A DNA stretch of 64,000 nucleotides. It comes from Chryseobacterium sp. MYb264 (lineage in GTDB: Bacteria > Bacteroidota > Bacteroidia > Flavobacteriales > Weeksellaceae). Where the stretch lies: contig NZ_CP142422.1 in the NCBI RefSeq assembly GCF_035974275.1, positions 2,976,001 through 3,040,000 on the forward strand, written 5' to 3'. Within the stretch, counting starts at the first letter, position 1; every line of letters begins with the position of its first letter. The position numbers were made by a program, and so were the translations under genes. Below are positions 62,413 to 64,000 of this stretch, piece after piece. Under the pieces are notes generated by a model that saw only the letters and a program-made list of their open reading frames with translations, had not been told where the DNA came from and did no database searches.

Positions 62413-62448
62413 ACCCTATCACTACAGAATTTTCAGTAGTGATAGGGT
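62413..62448 (-). terminator. Hairpin between susD-like gene and the phosphatase
   Basis: Perfect 13-bp stem ACCCTATCACTAC / GTAGTGATAGGGT, 10-base loop, followed on the minus strand by GGGTTTTTTATACAG. The phosphatase ATG is only 17 bases beyond it, leaving little room for a separate promoter. Confidence 0.85.
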
Positions 62449-62474
62449 GTATATTAATAGTTTATATTCAATGT

Positions 62475-63983
62475 TTACCAACCTTCATTTTGCTTGATGA
62501 TTCCGTGGCTGTTTACGATTTCTGCCTGCGGAACAGCCCACACATTGTGGATTGCCGGATTGAAATTTCTCGGAGCCCAAACCTGTTGATTGCTGCTTCC
62601 GTGAAGTGCCTGTGCGTACGTTGCCTGCGCATCGCCCCAACGGACAAGATCTCTATGTCTGTCGGACCACTCGCCTGCCAGTTCGCAACGTCTTTCATGC
62701 TTAAGATCGGCTTATGTGCAGCCATTTTTTGCAGGTAATCCGGCGCGGGTTCTGATCATATTAATTTCAATATCTGCATTTTGTCCCAGCATGATTTTAG
62801 CTTCCGCTTTGATCAGAATAACCTCAGCATACCGCATGATCGGAACCGAAAGATCAGTACACGGATAATCTCCGTTGGCACTTACATGGCCGCTGCTTAA
62901 AGGATATTTAAAAGCATCCATGTATTTGTTGAACTGATAGCCCGTTAATGAATTCGTAGAAGTATAGGTTCTCTGCGTTCCGTTAAAAGTAAATGTATCT
63001 CCCAACCTCAGCAAAGTCGTACTTCTCCTTTTATCATTGGCCTCAAACTCATCATACAACTCTTTTGTTGGCTGAAAATATCCCCAGCCGTTATATTCCC
63101 CCCAACCTTTATTTTCCAGCATTACTCCAGGAAGAATACTTCCCCAAGAGGTAAATTTCGGAGTCCCTGGAATAGACCAGATATATTCTGTACTGTAATT
63201 ATTTTCAGATTTAAAAACATCGGCATAGTTGGCAAGTAAAGCTCTTCCGCCCTGCGTCATCACTTCATTGGCGTAATATTCTGCATTCTGATAATCTTTC
63301 ATAAAAAGATATACTTTAGCCAATAATGCCCAAGCCGCCGCTTTGTGAGGTCTGCCGTAATCTTTGGCAGGAAGTTCTTCCTGTTTTGGCAGTAAATCCG
63401 CTGCCTGTTTCAGATCATTAACGATGTAATTGTAATTGGTCATCACATTCGCCGCTCTCGGAATTGGGTTAGGATCTGGCTCCTGAGTTCTGTCAATGAT
63501 CGGAACACCTGCTTTTTCATTCCCATAATTTGAAGCCAGTTCAAAATACATTCTGCTGCTCATGAATAAAGCTTCACCCAGATATTTATTTCTAACCGCT
63601 GTTGAAGTCTGAATATTATCGATATTTCTGATCACACGGTTGGCCACACCAATAACCGTGTACCTTTTATTCCATTGCGTTTCCAGATCACCTGCTGCGA
63701 TATAGTTGCTGCTAAAGTTTTTAGCATTATCAGCCTCACTTCTCGCTCTTCCCGTCACCATATCATCACTCGCATTGATGAACCAGAACAACCCTCTTCC
63801 GTAAAATTCACTGTCGAATAAAGGTTTATACATCGCGTTAGCTCCCGTAATCAAATCGTTTTCTGTTTTCCAGAAACTGGCTTCTGTAGGCGTGCCTTCC
63901 GGCTGAACATCTAGTTCGCTGGTACAAGATAAAAGCGTGGCTGCCAATCCTGTTGCTATGATTATTTTTTTGAAATATTTCAT
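62475..63983 (-). pseudogene. RagB/SusD family lipoprotein with an in-frame stop codon
   Basis: A lipoprotein (signal ending LATLLSC) with normal SusD parts: TPTEASFWKTENDLITGANA, MYKPLFDSEFYGRGLFWFIN, AEYYANEVMTQGGRALLANY, AVILIKAEAKIMLGQNADIE and MIRTRAGLPAKNGCT, where a TAA (62712-62714) interrupts at residue 423. The same frame continues for 79 codons: ADLKHERRCELAGEWSDRHR, DLVRWGDAQATYAQALHG and AVPQAEIVNSHGIIKQNEGW to a TAA at 62475. The whole would be 502 codons, the usual SusD length. One base change explains the stop. SusD binds glycans or other ligands at the outer membrane with SusC, which must lie beyond the right edge. Confidence 0.85.
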
Positions 63984-64000
63984 CTTTTTTTGTTTTAAAT

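Noticed and set aside
62388..62738. Plus- and minus-strand open frames over the end of the susD-like gene
   Set aside because: They are shadows in wrong frames; the real susD frame continues after the stop codon at 62712.

Overview
The window looks like chromosomal DNA of a Bacteroidota bacterium of the Flavobacteriia, most like Chryseobacterium or a near relative. The evidence is low G+C, many start-proximal TAnnTTTG boxes (the Bacteroidota -7 element), type IX secretion (T9SS) sorting domains of types A and B, a RagB/SusD lipoprotein, DUF4252/GIN, DUF3667 and DUF4407 proteins, and several small secreted families that I associate with Chryseobacterium (DUF6759-like and DUF6705-like; names from memory). 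No tRNA, rRNA, CRISPR array or intact insertion sequence was seen.

Layout. 1-604: 3' end of ornithine aminotransferase. 601-7225 (minus): seven closely packed genes for a cell-surface glycan: a GT90-type transferase, a standalone mannose-6-phosphate isomerase-type cupin, two GT2 and three GT4 transferases. 7414-9924: gltX and accA. 10155-29560: an accessory block inside what is usually the rplM-rpsI-rpsB-tsf neighbourhood. It holds tsf, four tandem giant secreted IgGFc-binding-like proteins with T9SS type B sorting domains, a carboxypeptidase-regulatory-like secreted protein, trmB, and four paralogues of one small secreted family placed at both ends. 29642-31459 (minus): rpsB, rpsI, rplM. 31841-45861: mixed housekeeping and membrane genes: DUF3667, a fused B12-dependent acyl-CoA mutase (IcmF type), a Dph6-like ATP pyrophosphatase, a serine hydrolase, a PadR regulator with its partner, a frameshifted 2'-5' RNA ligase coupled to ruvC, DUF4407, a collar-domain protein with a T9SS type A partner, and a peroxiredoxin/DsbA pair. 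46015-51095 (minus): guaB, then an ECF sigma operon with an anti-sigma-like protein and two DUF4252 proteins, and an XRE regulator. 51246-54048: an AT-rich block with a lipoprotein carrying a JAMM-like motif and two DUF6705-like proteins plus a fragment. 54084-60273: GlmU-family protein, an IS relic field, rpmE type B, a beta-helix lipoprotein, a MazG-like protein, aroA and a secreted protein. 60570-63983 (minus): a two-domain GDPD/alkaline phosphatase behind a susD-like gene broken by an in-frame stop; its SusC partner would lie past the right edge.

The most unusual parts are: (1) the displaced, inverted tsf and the 18-kb block of secreted paralogue arrays between it and rpsB, which a single inversion would explain; (2) the long-short-short-long array of IgGFc-like T9SS proteins with duplicated promoters and terminators; (3) the JAMM-motif lipoprotein with its DUF6705-like neighbours; (4) a perfect dyad overlapping the padR promoter; and (5) several small lesions (susD nonsense codon, RNA ligase 1-bp deletion, IS relics, a heptamer repeat inside aroA). 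Gene functions rest on family recognition by eye, without database searches.
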